From Rhizopus arrhizus (lineage: Eukaryota > Mucoromycota > Mucoromycetes > Mucorales > Rhizopodaceae), in contig JAKZZE010000016.1 of assembly GCA_024220505.1 (NCBI GenBank), forward strand, positions 248,001 through 312,000: a stretch of DNA of 64,000 bases, read 5' to 3'. The position numbers were made by a program, and so were the translations under genes. Below the pieces are notes generated by a model that saw nothing but the letters and a program-made list of their open reading frames with translations, was not told the DNA's origin and did no database searches. This document shows positions 1 through 9,702 of this stretch, piece by piece (within the stretch, counting starts at the first letter, position 1; each line of letters starts with the position of its first letter).

Positions 1-61
1 AAATTTATTAGGGGAAAGAGCCATGGAATATAATAAAAATTACCTTTTTCTCTATTACTTA

Positions 62-224
62 TTGTATTTTTCAGCAATTAAGAGACAGTCTCAGAGAAAA
101 TAAGAGAAAATTATTGGATAAAATAAGAGAAAATTTTAGATCAATTAAGAGAAAACTGACCAATAAATAAGAGAAAAACTCAGGAAAAATTAAGAGAAAA
201 AAAAAGGGACAATTAGTAGAAAGC
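62..224 (+). repeat. Left terminal inverted repeat of family A copy 1
   Basis: About 163 bp that reappear inverted at 9539-9700 and in copy 2. Inside it a TAAGAGA core recurs six times at roughly 15-28 bp spacing, which is unusual for a Tc1-type end and may be a transposase-binding array (inference). Confidence 0.92.
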
Positions 225-620
225 ACTTTTCTCACTATTATTAACAAAAAATGGATATTGACTATGATATGAACGAGATCTCTCTACACGACGAAGATAT
301 TGAAGCTGTACCCGAGATTATTGTCAGTGTAATGTCGATGATGAGAAAGAAGTGGGAGTATAACATCACTGCATCAGCCATGGAATTAGATGAAGATGCG
401 ACGACGGAGCTGAAGGAAGGGCACGAGGGTGATGAGGCCAATAATAGCTCGGACGAGGAGGAAAATGAAGCTGATGTGCAGAGTAGTGAGAGCGATTTGA
501 AAGAAGAGAAGCCTCTTAGAGACCTGACTGAAAAAAAAGACGACGCTAGCAATGCTAGACGTGTATACACTCAGCAGGATATCAACAAGCTTATTGCTCT
601 GTTAGTTGAACAGGTACCTA

Positions 621-834
621 CAGTGGCCAGCAAAACCGTTCGCACAAAACGCATTTTTTTCTTTCTGCGCCTTTTACGACATATTACTCTTACTAAATGC
701 TACCTATAATACATATTGCCTAAAAGTACAACCACTTGGCGTTCTGATGACGTATGATATGTCGCCCTACGCGCACCCTAACCAGTACTACGGACAATTA
801 AAACTCAAAGGTACATTCGAACGGTTTTGCGGCC
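621..834 (+). repeat. Left terminal inverted repeat of family B
   Basis: About 214 bp, nearly perfect inverse of 2076-2289. Its outer end carries GCAAAACCGTTCG and its inner end carries the same 13-mer inverted, so each terminal repeat is itself bounded by a small inverted pair. Confidence 0.92.
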
Positions 835-872
835 GTATGTTTCGAAATCAAAATGTGTTAAAATAAGTTTAT

Positions 873-1903
873 TTAATATCCAATATAAAGCCCATCAGCC
901 TCAATAACTGCACGGCATCGCTCTGGCATACTTTTAATAAACTTTTGGCATTCTTCAGCAGTGATTTGGTACCAAGTGTGTCCTATACGGTCCCATAGCT
1001 CATGCATACCACATGGAGGAGAGTCATAGTTTCTAAACAGCCGACTCTTAAGTAATTGCCACATGTTTTCGATTGGGTTTAAGTCCGGTGATTGTGGTGG
1101 CCATTCCATTACATGAAACTCTTGCTCATTTAGCCATTTTGATACGACTTTTGCTGTATGTTTGGGGTCGTTGTCCTGCATAAAGATGAATTGGTTGGTA
1201 GATTTTCCACTTTCTTCCATATACCAAGCCAAAGACTTCATCAAATCATCTTGTAAAGCCTCCAAATAGACGTCCTTTGTCATGCACTTGCCCACATCCA
1301 CAATATAGCCTGGGCCATACCAGCTAATACAGCTCCATACCATTATACAACCTCCTCCATGCTTCACTGTCTCACGAACCTGATGCTTTTTAACGGTTTG
1401 CCTGGCACTTTCCATGCATAAGACTTTCCGTCGGATCCAAAACGGTTGATTTTGGTTTCGTCAGACCATATGACGTTCATCCAATCGTTTACTGTCCAGT
1501 CAATGTGCTGACGTGCCCATTGGAGCCTCCTCATTCTATTTCTTTCATTAATTAAAGGTTTCTTTGGCTTGACGAATGAGACCAAACCAGCATCTTTTAA
1601 TGCCCTACGTACAGTATCTACAGAAACTGACTTGCCCAGGTTCTGCTCCAACGACTGCTGTGCTTGTACAGCGTTTTCGAGTCCATCTGCTGTTATAGCG
1701 CGAACGAGATGCTGCTGTTCCCGCTTAGTGAGCGCTTTTGGTCTGCCACCCTTGTCATTTCTAGCAGGCAAACCTAATTCTAAGCGAACCTTATGAACAG
1801 TAGATGACGATACTTTGACTATCTTTGCAATTTTGTGATAAGAAAAGCCTTGACGAAGGTAAAGCTCAATTGTGTTCTTGCGATCTTGTGTCAATGGTTG
1901 CAT
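873..1903 (-). pseudogene. Family B Tc1-type DD34E transposase with one frameshift
   Basis: Two overlapping minus-strand frames together make a Tc1 transposase of about 340 residues. The first (1903 to 1364) has N-terminal helix-turn-helix domains, a GGRPK motif (GRPR-like AT hook/linker) and the first catalytic D in WSDETK. The second (up to 1415, down to 873) has the second D in MQDNDPKH and the E in NPIENMW, 34 residues apart. The frames join inside a run of A at about 1389-1393, where one missing base explains the break. No good programmed-slippage heptamer fits the zero frame, so a disabling mutation or a sequencing indel is likelier than regulated frameshifting. Otherwise the element looks young: the terminal repeats are almost identical. 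Confidence 0.88.
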
Positions 1904-2075
1904 GTTAAGTAATTACTTGGTAGATGTCGAGATGTCGAAATGAGAATGTATGAATGACAAAAGAAAAAAAGTAGAAAAATAATGCGCAGTGATGAATTAG
2001 TAAGCAGCGAAAGTTCTGGAAGGATTGGAGAGCGCAGTGACTGCGTTTATCGCAATCGACCAACTCCTAAAACGT

Positions 2076-2289
2076 GGCTGCAAAACCGTTCGAATGTACC
2101 TTTGAGTTTTAATTGTCCGTAGTACTGGTTAGGGTGCGCGTAGGGCGACATATCATACGTCATCAGAACGCCAAGTGGTTGTACTTTTAGGCAATATGTA
2201 TTATAGGTAGCATTTAGTAAGAGTAATATGTCGTAAAAGGCGCAGAAAGAAAAAAATGCGTTTTGTGCGAACGGTTTTGCTGGCCACTG
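2076..2289 (-). repeat. Right terminal inverted repeat of family B
   Basis: Inverse complement of 621-834 with very few mismatches. It carries the same outer and inner 13-mers. Confidence 0.92.
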
Positions 2290-3188
2290 TATAAAGGATG
2301 CAGCTTTAAGGACAGGAATAAATGAAAAATCAGCCTACCGTTTCAAATCGCAGTGGCAGAAAACTGGGGAGGTACCTCAACAGAAGAAAAGGGGACGCAG
2401 AATGGGCACTGTCTCTGAGCTTACTGAGAAGCACTCTAAGTTTATTATCGACCTTGTTGATGAGCGTTCAACTACAACTGTAGCTGGAATACACGAGTTG
2501 TTGCTCATAAAGTTTCCAAGTCTCTCTGTAAGCCCATCCGCAGTATACAGACATCTTAGGACCAGCTGTGCACTATCTATGAAGAAGTTGGAGAAGATTT
2601 CAGTTGCTAGAAATTCAGAAGAAACTTTGAAGAAGAGAAAGGAGACCATCCTTCAATGGCTAGCTGATAAAGAAATGGACTTTGAGAACAATTGCGTATT
2701 TTTGGATGAAGCAGGATTCAATCTACACATGACACGCACTCGTGGCTGGTCTAAGAAGGGAGCACCTGCTAAGATAACTGTCCCTGCTTCAAAAGGCACT
2801 ACAATAACCATCCTTGGTGCCATCTCAAGTGCCGGCGTTATTGACATTTCTTTGAGAAAGCCAATAATGGTTTCGGGAGCTAAGAAGAGAAGAGTAGATG
2901 GTAAAGTTGTTACAACAACAGCCAAAGTTGGAACAAGGGCCGAGCATTATCTAAATTACTTGAGTAATGTGATGGATGTTCTTGACCGAAACAACATGAG
3001 GGGCTTTTACTTGGTAATGGACAATGCTCCCATACATAAGCCAGCTACAGTAAGAAACTTGATAGAAAGCAGAGGCTATAGGTGTGTATATCTTCCACCA
3101 TATTCACCATTCCTAAATCCAATTGAGCTATTCTGGTCGAAGGTGAAGTATGGTGTCAAAAGAAAACCTTTCGAAACTGGTGAGACAC

Positions 3189-3611
3189 TGTTGTATCCAC
3201 ACAACTAGTAAAGTGAACATTCATGGATAAACGAGAGATCTCCGCAATAGCCAACTTTGCCCTGTTGTCTCTATCGGTGTTCCCACGACTATATCGGAAC
3301 CTGATTATAACAACGGCAGTTCAATCCAACTTTATTCGATAATTATCGTTAGATCAATAATTTATCTACTTCATTGTCCCTTGATTCGTCAAGAAGACAG
3401 CGGCTATTGATTATCTACTATCTTTCCTTTATCTTCCCATCCTTCCCACATTATTCTTTTAACCGATCAATTGAAATAGCGGTAAAGATCCAGACATCCA
3501 AAAAGTATAAATAGCCTCAAATGTTTTTATTAATAAAGCAACATATAATCTTTAGTTTCACAACTATTGTCTTTTTAGTTTTTGTCTCTTATTTTAATAC
3601 TTGGCAAAACA
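3189..3611 (+). repeat. 5' LTR of the Ty3-type element
   Basis: 423 bp starting TGTTGTATCC and ending GGCAAAACA. It contains a TATA box (3506-3513) and an AATAAA (3532-3537) shortly after it, the usual compact promoter/polyadenylation layout. Confidence 0.95.
3506..3513 (+). promoter_or_regulatory. LTR TATA box
   Basis: TATAAATA within GTATAAATAGCC of the 5' LTR. The same box occurs in the 3' LTR, and a related TATAAATAGCC occurs in the degenerate LTR at about 9940. Transcription is expected to begin some 25-40 bp downstream, placing the RNA start near 3540-3555. Confidence 0.7.
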
Positions 3612-3687
3612 TTTTTTTTTGTGAATTCTTTATTGACTTTATTTTTAAAAACAACCCTTTTTTATTATTACTACCTACCTTACCAAT
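3612..3687 (+). other. Leader and primer-binding region of the Ty3-type element
   Basis: The base after the LTR begins a run of nine T followed by GTGAATTC. No recognisable complement to the 3' end of a tRNA is visible at the LTR border. TTGTGAA at 3619-3625 is complementary to TTCACAA at 3557-3563 in the LTR near the expected RNA 5' end, which would allow self-priming of the Tf1 type. That is inference from a short match only. Confidence 0.4.
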
Positions 3688-6600
3688 ATGTCAAACACAA
3701 ATGACTTTAACTCTGCTGCTGCTGGTTCTTCCAGTAGTAATGCCAAAACTTATCCTGATAACGCTCGTCGTATGTCAGATGTTTCTACTTTATCTTCAGA
3801 GGCAGAGTCCTCTGGAATGACCACTTCTGCAGTTTCTTCTGGTTCTCTTGAACCTAGCATCGCAGCTCCATCCATCCACTCTTCTATTGAGGAGTTGGAT
3901 TCCACCATCATCGGTGCCACCCAAGTTATTCTTAACTTGTCTGTTCGTCTTCTTTCTACGACGCCTGAGTCAGAGGAAGATAGCATGGTGCGCGCTAAGT
4001 TCGAAGCCTGCTCTAAGGACCTAGAGAGACTAGTTCATACTAGAGATCTCCTCCAGCGAGCCATGAACCATGCTGTTCCCACCGCTTGGACTGGTTCACC
4101 TAAGGTTGCGCCTGCAGCCTTGAATGTTGTACCTCCAAACCTACCCCTCATGCAGTGGAAGGGTGCGGTCTTTGGCCCATCTGCCCCAGTCTCTGTGGAT
4201 GTCAAGCACTGCTTGAAAAAATTTCAGGACGTAATGTTCGCACATGGTCTTGACCTTGATCAACACTGGCTTCGTCTTCTCCCTCCTTGCTTGTCATCGA
4301 GTCAACGTACTTGGCTTGATGAGTACCAAGAAAAAGAGGATGTCCATACGTGGAGTCAGTTCAAAAAGGCTTTTACTAGCCATTATGGTGTTGGATCGGC
4401 TGAAGAAAAAGCCACGTCTACAACGGAGTTGTTACGCATCTCCATGACTGCTGCTGAAACTGTTGACCAGTACGTTGAACGTTTCAACAACCTTCGTCGC
4501 TTGGCACAGATCCAAGATCGCTGTGTCTTGACTCGTTGCTTTTTGATCGGTCTTCAGGCCGACATCTACAAGAAGGTGGTCGTGTCCTTAGCCAATTGTA
4601 CGGACGCGGAAAAAGAATCGGTCGACTACGTTGTCAAGTTGGCCAAGACTTTGTACCATTCGCTGTACAAAGTTCGTAAAGTGGCTAACGCTGCTCACAC
4701 TTCTGCTGGCCCTTCAATGGTCAATGACTCTTCTTCTTCTTCTGGTCGAAAGAAATCTTCTGCTTTTGTCTCTGCTTCTGCTGTTCGTTCTGCACCTTAT
4801 CCGCAGGCTTCTAGGAAGTATTGCAGATTCCACAAGACTACCACCCATAGCAATGATGAATGTCGTGCTATGAAGAAAGCTTCCTCTTCTTCTCCTTCTT
4901 CGGGTTCTACCCAAGTTGATGTCTCCTCTGGTTCTGCTGCCTCCCAGTGGAATCCAAGAAACCAACCTTCCGGTTTGGGACGTCCGTGCCGCTCTTGTGG
5001 TGCTGACAACTGGCGTCCTGGTCACCGATGCAAAGGAAAGGGTCGTTCAACCGGTTCCTTGGCTGACGATTCTGCCGGATCTTCTCACATGTTCCGAGCA
5101 ATGAGCCGATCCCCTGCTTCTTCCTTGTCTTCCGTTGCCTCTTCTGGTAACGATGTTTCTGTTTCTGTTGGCTCTTCTGCCACTGCTGCTTCGAGTAGTA
5201 GTGATGCTTCTCCCGGTCGCAAGACTGATGCTGCTGGTCCCGTTGTTCCTGTTCCCGATTCGTCGGATGATATGGACATTGATGTTGCGGAAGCCCTTAC
5301 TGTGGCTGAAGCTGCTCAGGCCTGTAAGTACATTACACATCACATCTTTTCTAAAGCGCCTTCAAACACTAATACGCTTTATGTTCCTATTATTATAGAG
5401 CACATCAAAACATGGGCCATGATTGATACCGGTTCGTCTTTTTCGTGTGTGTCTCCTTCGTTCTGTTCGGCACTTGGTTTAGTTCCAACACCTAATCCAG
5501 GATCGATCAAGTTAGGACATAATAGTTCAAGTACTGTAAGCCGGTTAGGCATAATAAATCTTACTGTTTATTATAACCAAATCCGTTTGTCATATGAATT
5601 TGAAGTGTTTGATTTTAGCAGTGATGTTCCCATTTGTTTAGGACTTGACATTTTGCCTAAACTAAGAATAGGTTTAACAGGATTAGCCACTTCTTGGTTA
5701 AATTCTAATATTCCTAAAATACCTGATCCAGTTAACCCTGATGATTATAAGCCAAATGAAACTCCTGTTGGCACTATGCAGGAAAGACAACGTTTGATGA
5801 GCACTATTCAACCTTTGTTAGATGCTAATACGAGTATCCCCATGTCTTCTCATTGTAATTTACCTGGTGCTATCATCACTCTTGATACTGAACCCAATGC
5901 CTTTGCTTATCGAAGACAACCCGATATTGCTATTGCTAATAGAAAGATCATGGAAGACCAAATTCAAACTTGGTTGGATGATTGTGTCATTGAACCTGCT
6001 CCTTCCAATACTCGCTTCAATAACCCTATTTTTCTTGTTGGAAAAAAGGATGTCAACGGATTATACACTAAGAAAAGAGCAGTTATTGATCCACGTCTGC
6101 TTAACCAACTTGTAAAGAATGTTGATAGAATGCCTTTACCTCTAATCAGCGATCTTCATCAACGTATGGGTTCTGCTACTATATTCACTACCTTCGACAT
6201 ACGAGCATGCTTTCATCGTTTTCTTATCCAAGAATCTGATAGACCCAAAACCGCATTTACTCATCCATTTACTGGTATGCAGTATCAATTTCGTCACTGT
6301 CCTTTTGGCTTGACAAGCACCGGTAATATTGTACAGCGTGTTCTTACAAATTTGTTCGCAGATCTTCCTTACACTGCACTCTATATTGATGATCTATGTG
6401 TCTTCAGCTCTGGTGACATGAATCAACATATTGAGTATGTCCGTGAAGTGTTGAAACGTCTTACTGCTGCAAATTTAATTATTAATGTTGAAAAGACGCA
6501 TTTTGCACAAAGTTGTGTAAATATTCTCGGATGGACTATTGGTAACAATGGTTCTCTAATCCCTGATCAACGTAAACTGACAAATATACATTCTTGGCCC

Positions 6601-8748
6601 ACACCTAAAACTGGTAGACAAGTCATGAGTTTTCTTGGGTTTGCAAACTATTTCCGTAATAGTTTACCAATGTTTTCTCGCTTGACTGCTCCACTTGACC
6701 GGTTGCGATCTCTTAATTCTTTAAAAGGAATTTGGAATGAAACCCATGAATGCAGTTTTCGTAATATTAAGGATGCCTTAGTGAATGCCCCAGTTATTCA
6801 CATCCCTGACCTTAAGTACCCATTCTACGTTGCAACAGATGCCAGTGCTTATGGTATCGGCGGTGTCGTTTATCAAGTCATCGACCAAGACATTAAATAT
6901 AACGCCTTTGCTGCAAGATCTCTTTCCCCTACCGAACGTCGTTATCATACAAACAAACGAGAGTTGTTAGCGATTGTATTCATGTTTGAGAGATATAATA
7001 AATGGTTATACAACCGTCATTTTACCTTGACAACTGATCATAAAGCCTTGATTTATATCAAGAAGCAAGTTGTTCCAAATGCTGCCATGCTTGTTTGGTT
7101 TGAAACAATTTTCGAATATTCATTTGATATTGTTCATTGTCCTGGCATTAAGAATATTATCCCAGACGCACTTAGTCGTTTATTCCCAGATGACAATAAA
7201 CTGGAGGGGGGTAACAATGTCAACAATGTTGCCATCTACAATATCCGTGGTAAAGAAAAAGAAAAAAGAAAACCAACTTTTAAAGAAAAATCTAAAAGTT
7301 ATGAAACACAAACATATGCAGTCACTTCTGCAACATCATCATCATTATCAAAACCCTTATTGCATCGCGCTTTGCAATATGAAGATTATATCACACCTCC
7401 TCCTGAGGAAAGAAAAGATATAATATTGAAGGCTCACTTATTAGGTCATTACGGAATTAAAGCCATAGAACAAACCATTCATGGTGATAATCTCCACTGG
7501 ACTAATTTACGTCAAGATATTCAGGATGTCATATCCAAGTGTCATGAATGCAAAATGTTTAACATTGCCAAAACAGGTTATCATCCCCCTAGAAGTATCC
7601 TACCTGACGGACCTCTAGATCATTGGGTTATGGACCTCGGCACTTTTAATATAACATCTACGAGCGGAAATAATTTCCTTCTTGTCATGGTTGATTTATT
7701 TTCTCGCTTTACTATCTTGAAAGCCATTCCTGATAAACAAGCTCTTACTATTGCCAAACAGCTTGTTGATATCTTCTGTACATTCGGCTGGCCTAAGGTC
7801 ATCGCTAGTGATAACGGAAAAGAGTTTACTGCTACCATCGTTACTGAACTTATTAATAACAGTGGTATCGATAAGAGAGTGTCTAACCCTTTTAATCCCC
7901 TTGGTAACTCAGTCAATGAAGCATTTGTAGGAATTGCTAAAAAGACTATCGTTAAACAGTTACAAGGAAGAAAAGAAGATTGGGATCTATATGTACCTGC
8001 AACCCAATATGCTATGAATCTGAAATATTCCAGACTTCATAAGAGTAGACCATACACAGTAATCTTCAATAAAGTACCAAATGATATGAAAGATTATTCT
8101 CATATTAAACCCACTCTTAGAAGTGATGCTGTAGATTCTAAAGCAATAGAGAACAGACTTAAATATGCTACCGAAGTTGTTATCCCTGCTCTGGCTAAAC
8201 GCATTAAGGAAACTCAGGATGTAGACAATGCATATTTTATGAAAACAAACAAAATCGTTCATACACCGTTTCCACTCCATAGTGAAGTCATGATTAAAAA
8301 TGTGAACAAGGAAAACAAAACTGATCCGCATTATGAAGGACCTTTTTACATAAGTGGAATGACAACTAATGGCAGTTACATATTAGTTGATAAACAAAAT
8401 AACCTCTTATCAAGAGATGTACCCACTTCACACTTAAAACTTATTGCATTACCCAGTAATAAAAGTGCAGAATCAATCGATGGCCAACATTATGAAATTC
8501 AAGCAATTATACAACACAAAGGAACTCCAGGTAATTACCAGTATCTTGTTCATTGGAAAGGATACGATGATCCTACAGATTACACTTGGGAACCTACTTC
8601 TAGCTTCGATGATCGATCTTCAATTGAAACATATTGGGCTCGTCGTCAAGCAGGTAACAATACTGCTGTCTCAAAGAAAGCAAGACTACCTAAACGTACC
8701 GTTCTTACTCGTGAACATCACAGTAGAAGCAAGAGATCAAGACGTTAA
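3688..8748 (+). CDS. Gag-Pol polyprotein of Ty3-type chromodomain retrotransposon
   Basis: A single 1686-residue frame in the order Gag, protease, reverse transcriptase, RNase H, integrase, chromodomain. Gag has a retrotransposon-gag region at about residues 150-320 and a cysteine-rich CRSC...HRC knuckle near 434-448. The protease has IDTGSS with D near 580. The reverse transcriptase has YIDD near 899-902. RNase H has ATDAS with D near 1051. Integrase has an HH-CC zinc finger followed by D near 1316, D near 1375 and E near 1411, i.e. DD35E. The C-terminal chromodomain (about 1602-1655, with YLVHWKGY and TWEP) marks a chromovirus that probably targets modified histones. Gag and Pol are fused in one frame without a frameshift. 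All catalytic residues I can identify are intact. Confidence 0.95.
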   Translation: MSNTNDFNSAAAGSSSSNAKTYPDNARRMSDVSTLSSEAESSGMTTSAVSSGSLEPSIAAPSIHSSIEELDSTIIGATQVILNLSVRLLSTTPESEEDSMVRAKFEACSKDLERLVHTRDLLQRAMNHAVPTAWTGSPKVAPAALNVVPPNLPLMQWKGAVFGPSAPVSVDVKHCLKKFQDVMFAHGLDLDQHWLRLLPPCLSSSQRTWLDEYQEKEDVHTWSQFKKAFTSHYGVGSAEEKATSTTELLRISMTAAETVDQYVERFNNLRRLAQIQDRCVLTRCFLIGLQADIYKKVVVSLANCTDAEKESVDYVVKLAKTLYHSLYKVRKVANAAHTSAGPSMVNDSSSSSGRKKSSAFVSASAVRSAPYPQASRKYCRFHKTTTHSNDECRAMKKASSSSPSSGSTQVDVSSGSAASQWNPRNQPSGLGRPCRSCGADNWRPGHRCKGKGRSTGSLADDSAGSSHMFRAMSRSPASSLSSVASSGNDVSVSVGSSATAASSSSDASPGRKTDAAGPVVPVPDSSDDMDIDVAEALTVAEAAQACKYITHHIFSKAPSNTNTLYVPIIIEHIKTWAMIDTGSSFSCVSPSFCSALGLVPTPNPGSIKLGHNSSSTVSRLGIINLTVYYNQIRLSYEFEVFDFSSDVPICLGLDILPKLRIGLTGLATSWLNSNIPKIPDPVNPDDYKPNETPVGTMQERQRLMSTIQPLLDANTSIPMSSHCNLPGAIITLDTEPNAFAYRRQPDIAIANRKIMEDQIQTWLDDCVIEPAPSNTRFNNPIFLVGKKDVNGLYTKKRAVIDPRLLNQLVKNVDRMPLPLISDLHQRMGSATIFTTFDIRACFHRFLIQESDRPKTAFTHPFTGMQYQFRHCPFGLTSTGNIVQRVLTNLFADLPYTALYIDDLCVFSSGDMNQHIEYVREVLKRLTAANLIINVEKTHFAQSCVNILGWTIGNNGSLIPDQRKLTNIHSWPTPKTGRQVMSFLGFANYFRNSLPMFSRLTAPLDRLRSLNSLKGIWNETHECSFRNIKDALVNAPVIHIPDLKYPFYVATDASAYGIGGVVYQVIDQDIKYNAFAARSLSPTERRYHTNKRELLAIVFMFERYNKWLYNRHFTLTTDHKALIYIKKQVVPNAAMLVWFETIFEYSFDIVHCPGIKNIIPDALSRLFPDDNKLEGGNNVNNVAIYNIRGKEKEKRKPTFKEKSKSYETQTYAVTSATSSSLSKPLLHRALQYEDYITPPPEERKDIILKAHLLGHYGIKAIEQTIHGDNLHWTNLRQDIQDVISKCHECKMFNIAKTGYHPPRSILPDGPLDHWVMDLGTFNITSTSGNNFLLVMVDLFSRFTILKAIPDKQALTIAKQLVDIFCTFGWPKVIASDNGKEFTATIVTELINNSGIDKRVSNPFNPLGNSVNEAFVGIAKKTIVKQLQGRKEDWDLYVPATQYAMNLKYSRLHKSRPYTVIFNKVPNDMKDYSHIKPTLRSDAVDSKAIENRLKYATEVVIPALAKRIKETQDVDNAYFMKTNKIVHTPFPLHSEVMIKNVNKENKTDPHYEGPFYISGMTTNGSYILVDKQNNLLSRDVPTSHLKLIALPSNKSAESIDGQHYEIQAIIQHKGTPGNYQYLVHWKGYDDPTDYTWEPTSSFDDRSSIETYWARRQAGNNTAVSKKARLPKRTVLTREHHSRSKRSRR

Positions 8749-8962
8749 ATTGTCTAAGTAGTTGACCGTCTTTTTCCCTAAGACAATTTTTCCTAAAGAA
8801 GGTTTTTTTACTATCAGGTTTTTATGACAACTTACTACTACGATCTATCCTCAATTATACTATGTCTATTTATCTACTCTATGATCATTACCGCACTTAT
8901 TGTGTATGACCTTTGCTCATTTCTGAATCTTCACTTTTCCTTTTTACCGTTTGCTTCAAACT

Positions 8963-8971
8963 AGAAGGGGG
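8963..8971 (+). other. Polypurine tract for plus-strand priming
   Basis: AGAAGGGGG sits three bases upstream of the 3' LTR, in the position and with the composition expected for the polypurine tract. The stretch 8749-8962 before it is the 3' untranslated part of the element and shows no other feature. Confidence 0.8.
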
Positions 8972-8974
8972 CAA

Positions 8975-9397
8975 TGTTGTATCCACACAACTAGTAAAGT
9001 GAACATTCATGGATAAACGAGAGATCTCCGCAATAGCCAACTTTGCCCTGTTGTCTCTATCGGTGTTCCCACGACTATATCGGAACCTGATTATAACAAC
9101 GGCAGTTCAATCCAACTTTATTCGATAATTATCGTTAGATCAATAATTTATCTACTTCATTGTCCCTTGATTCGTCAAGAAGACAGCGGCTATTGATTAT
9201 CTACTATCTTTCCTTTATCTTCCCATCCTTCCCACATTATTCTTTTAACCGATCAATTGAAATAGCGGTAAAGATCCAGACATCCAAAAAGTATAAATAG
9301 CCTCAAATGTTTTTATTAATAAAGCAACATATAATCTTTAGTTTCACAACTATTGTCTTTTTAGTTTTTGTCTCTTATTTTAATACTTGGCAAAACA
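8975..9397 (+). repeat. 3' LTR of the Ty3-type element
   Basis: 423 bp identical by eye to 3189-3611. It is followed by GACAC (target duplication), then by the rest of the family A transposase. Confidence 0.95.
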
Positions 9398-9538
9398 GAC
9401 ACTTACACCCAGAATCATGGATGCCTGCTCCAAGGTAACCAAGAAAGACTGCCAAGGCTGGATCCACCATTCCCTCGGATTCTTTGAAAAGTGCTTAGCC
9501 CTGGAGAAAAACTTATAATGAGATTAAAGCATAAATAA

Positions 9539-9700
9539 GCTTTCTACTAATTGCCCTTTTTTTTTCTCTTAATTTTTCCTGAGTTTTTCTCTTATTTATT
9601 GGTCAGTTTTCTCTTAATTGATCTAAAATTTTCTCTTATTTTATCCAATAATTTTCTCTTATTTTCTCTGAGACTGTCTCTTAATTGCTGAAAAATACAA
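9539..9700 (-). repeat. Right terminal inverted repeat of family A copy 1
   Basis: Inverse complement of 62-224 with only a few differences. It ends at a TA dinucleotide (9701-9702), which is the target duplication. Confidence 0.92.
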
Positions 9701-9702
9701 TA

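Larger units (their letters stand above)
621..2289 (-). mobile_element. Tc1-like element, family B, nested in family A
   Basis: It begins CAGTGGCCAGC and ends GCTGGCCACTG and is flanked by TA at 619-620 and 2290-2291. Removing it together with one TA restores the family A sequence seen in copy 2. Total length is 1669 bp with unusually long terminal repeats of about 214 bp. The transposase gene lies on the minus strand. Confidence 0.95.
3189..9397 (+). mobile_element. Complete Ty3-type (Metaviridae) chromodomain LTR retrotransposon
   Basis: The element is 6209 bp with two 423-bp LTRs bounded by TG...CA and a 5-bp target duplication GACAC at 3184-3188 and 9398-9402. It sits in the transposase gene of family A. 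The LTRs match base for base by eye, and the internal polyprotein frame is open from start to stop. Insertion is therefore very recent and the copy may be competent. Confidence 0.96.
251..9518 (+). pseudogene. Family A DD34E transposase, split by two insertions
   Basis: The reading frame opens with ATG at 251 and runs through an acidic N-terminal region. It is cut at 619-620 by the family B element, resumes at 2292 with a helix-turn-helix-like stretch and the DDE core, is cut again at 3188 by the retrotransposon, and finishes at 9403-9518. In the core, D of LDEAGF, D of VMDNAP and E of NPIELFW are present, with 34 residues between the last two, i.e. DD34E of the IS630-Tc1-mariner superfamily. 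Without the insertions the frame would be continuous over the N-terminal part, where copy 2 carries a 2-bp deletion. The copy cannot make a full protein as it stands. Confidence 0.88.
62..9700 (+). mobile_element. Tc1/mariner-superfamily element, family A, copy 1, broken by two nested insertions
   Basis: The element starts TTGTATTTTTCAGC next to a TA at 60-61 and ends in the inverse complement at 9700 next to a TA at 9701-9702. This is the TA target duplication of the IS630-Tc1-mariner superfamily. A second, uninterrupted copy lies at 25,078-26,828, so the insertions here can be read off exactly. After subtracting the nested elements at 621-2289 and 3189-9397 with their duplications, about 1.75 kb remains, matching copy 2. 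The original insertion is therefore older than both passengers. Confidence 0.93.

Noticed and set aside
262..570. 102-codon minus-strand frame over the family A N-terminus
   Set aside because: Shadow of the acidic N-terminal transposase frame. Serine-rich and without any domain.
1364..1415. Programmed -1 frameshift in the family B transposase
   Set aside because: The zero-frame codons do not give a workable slippery heptamer with re-pairing in both sites, and Tc1 elements are not known to use one. Mutation or a sequencing indel is simpler.
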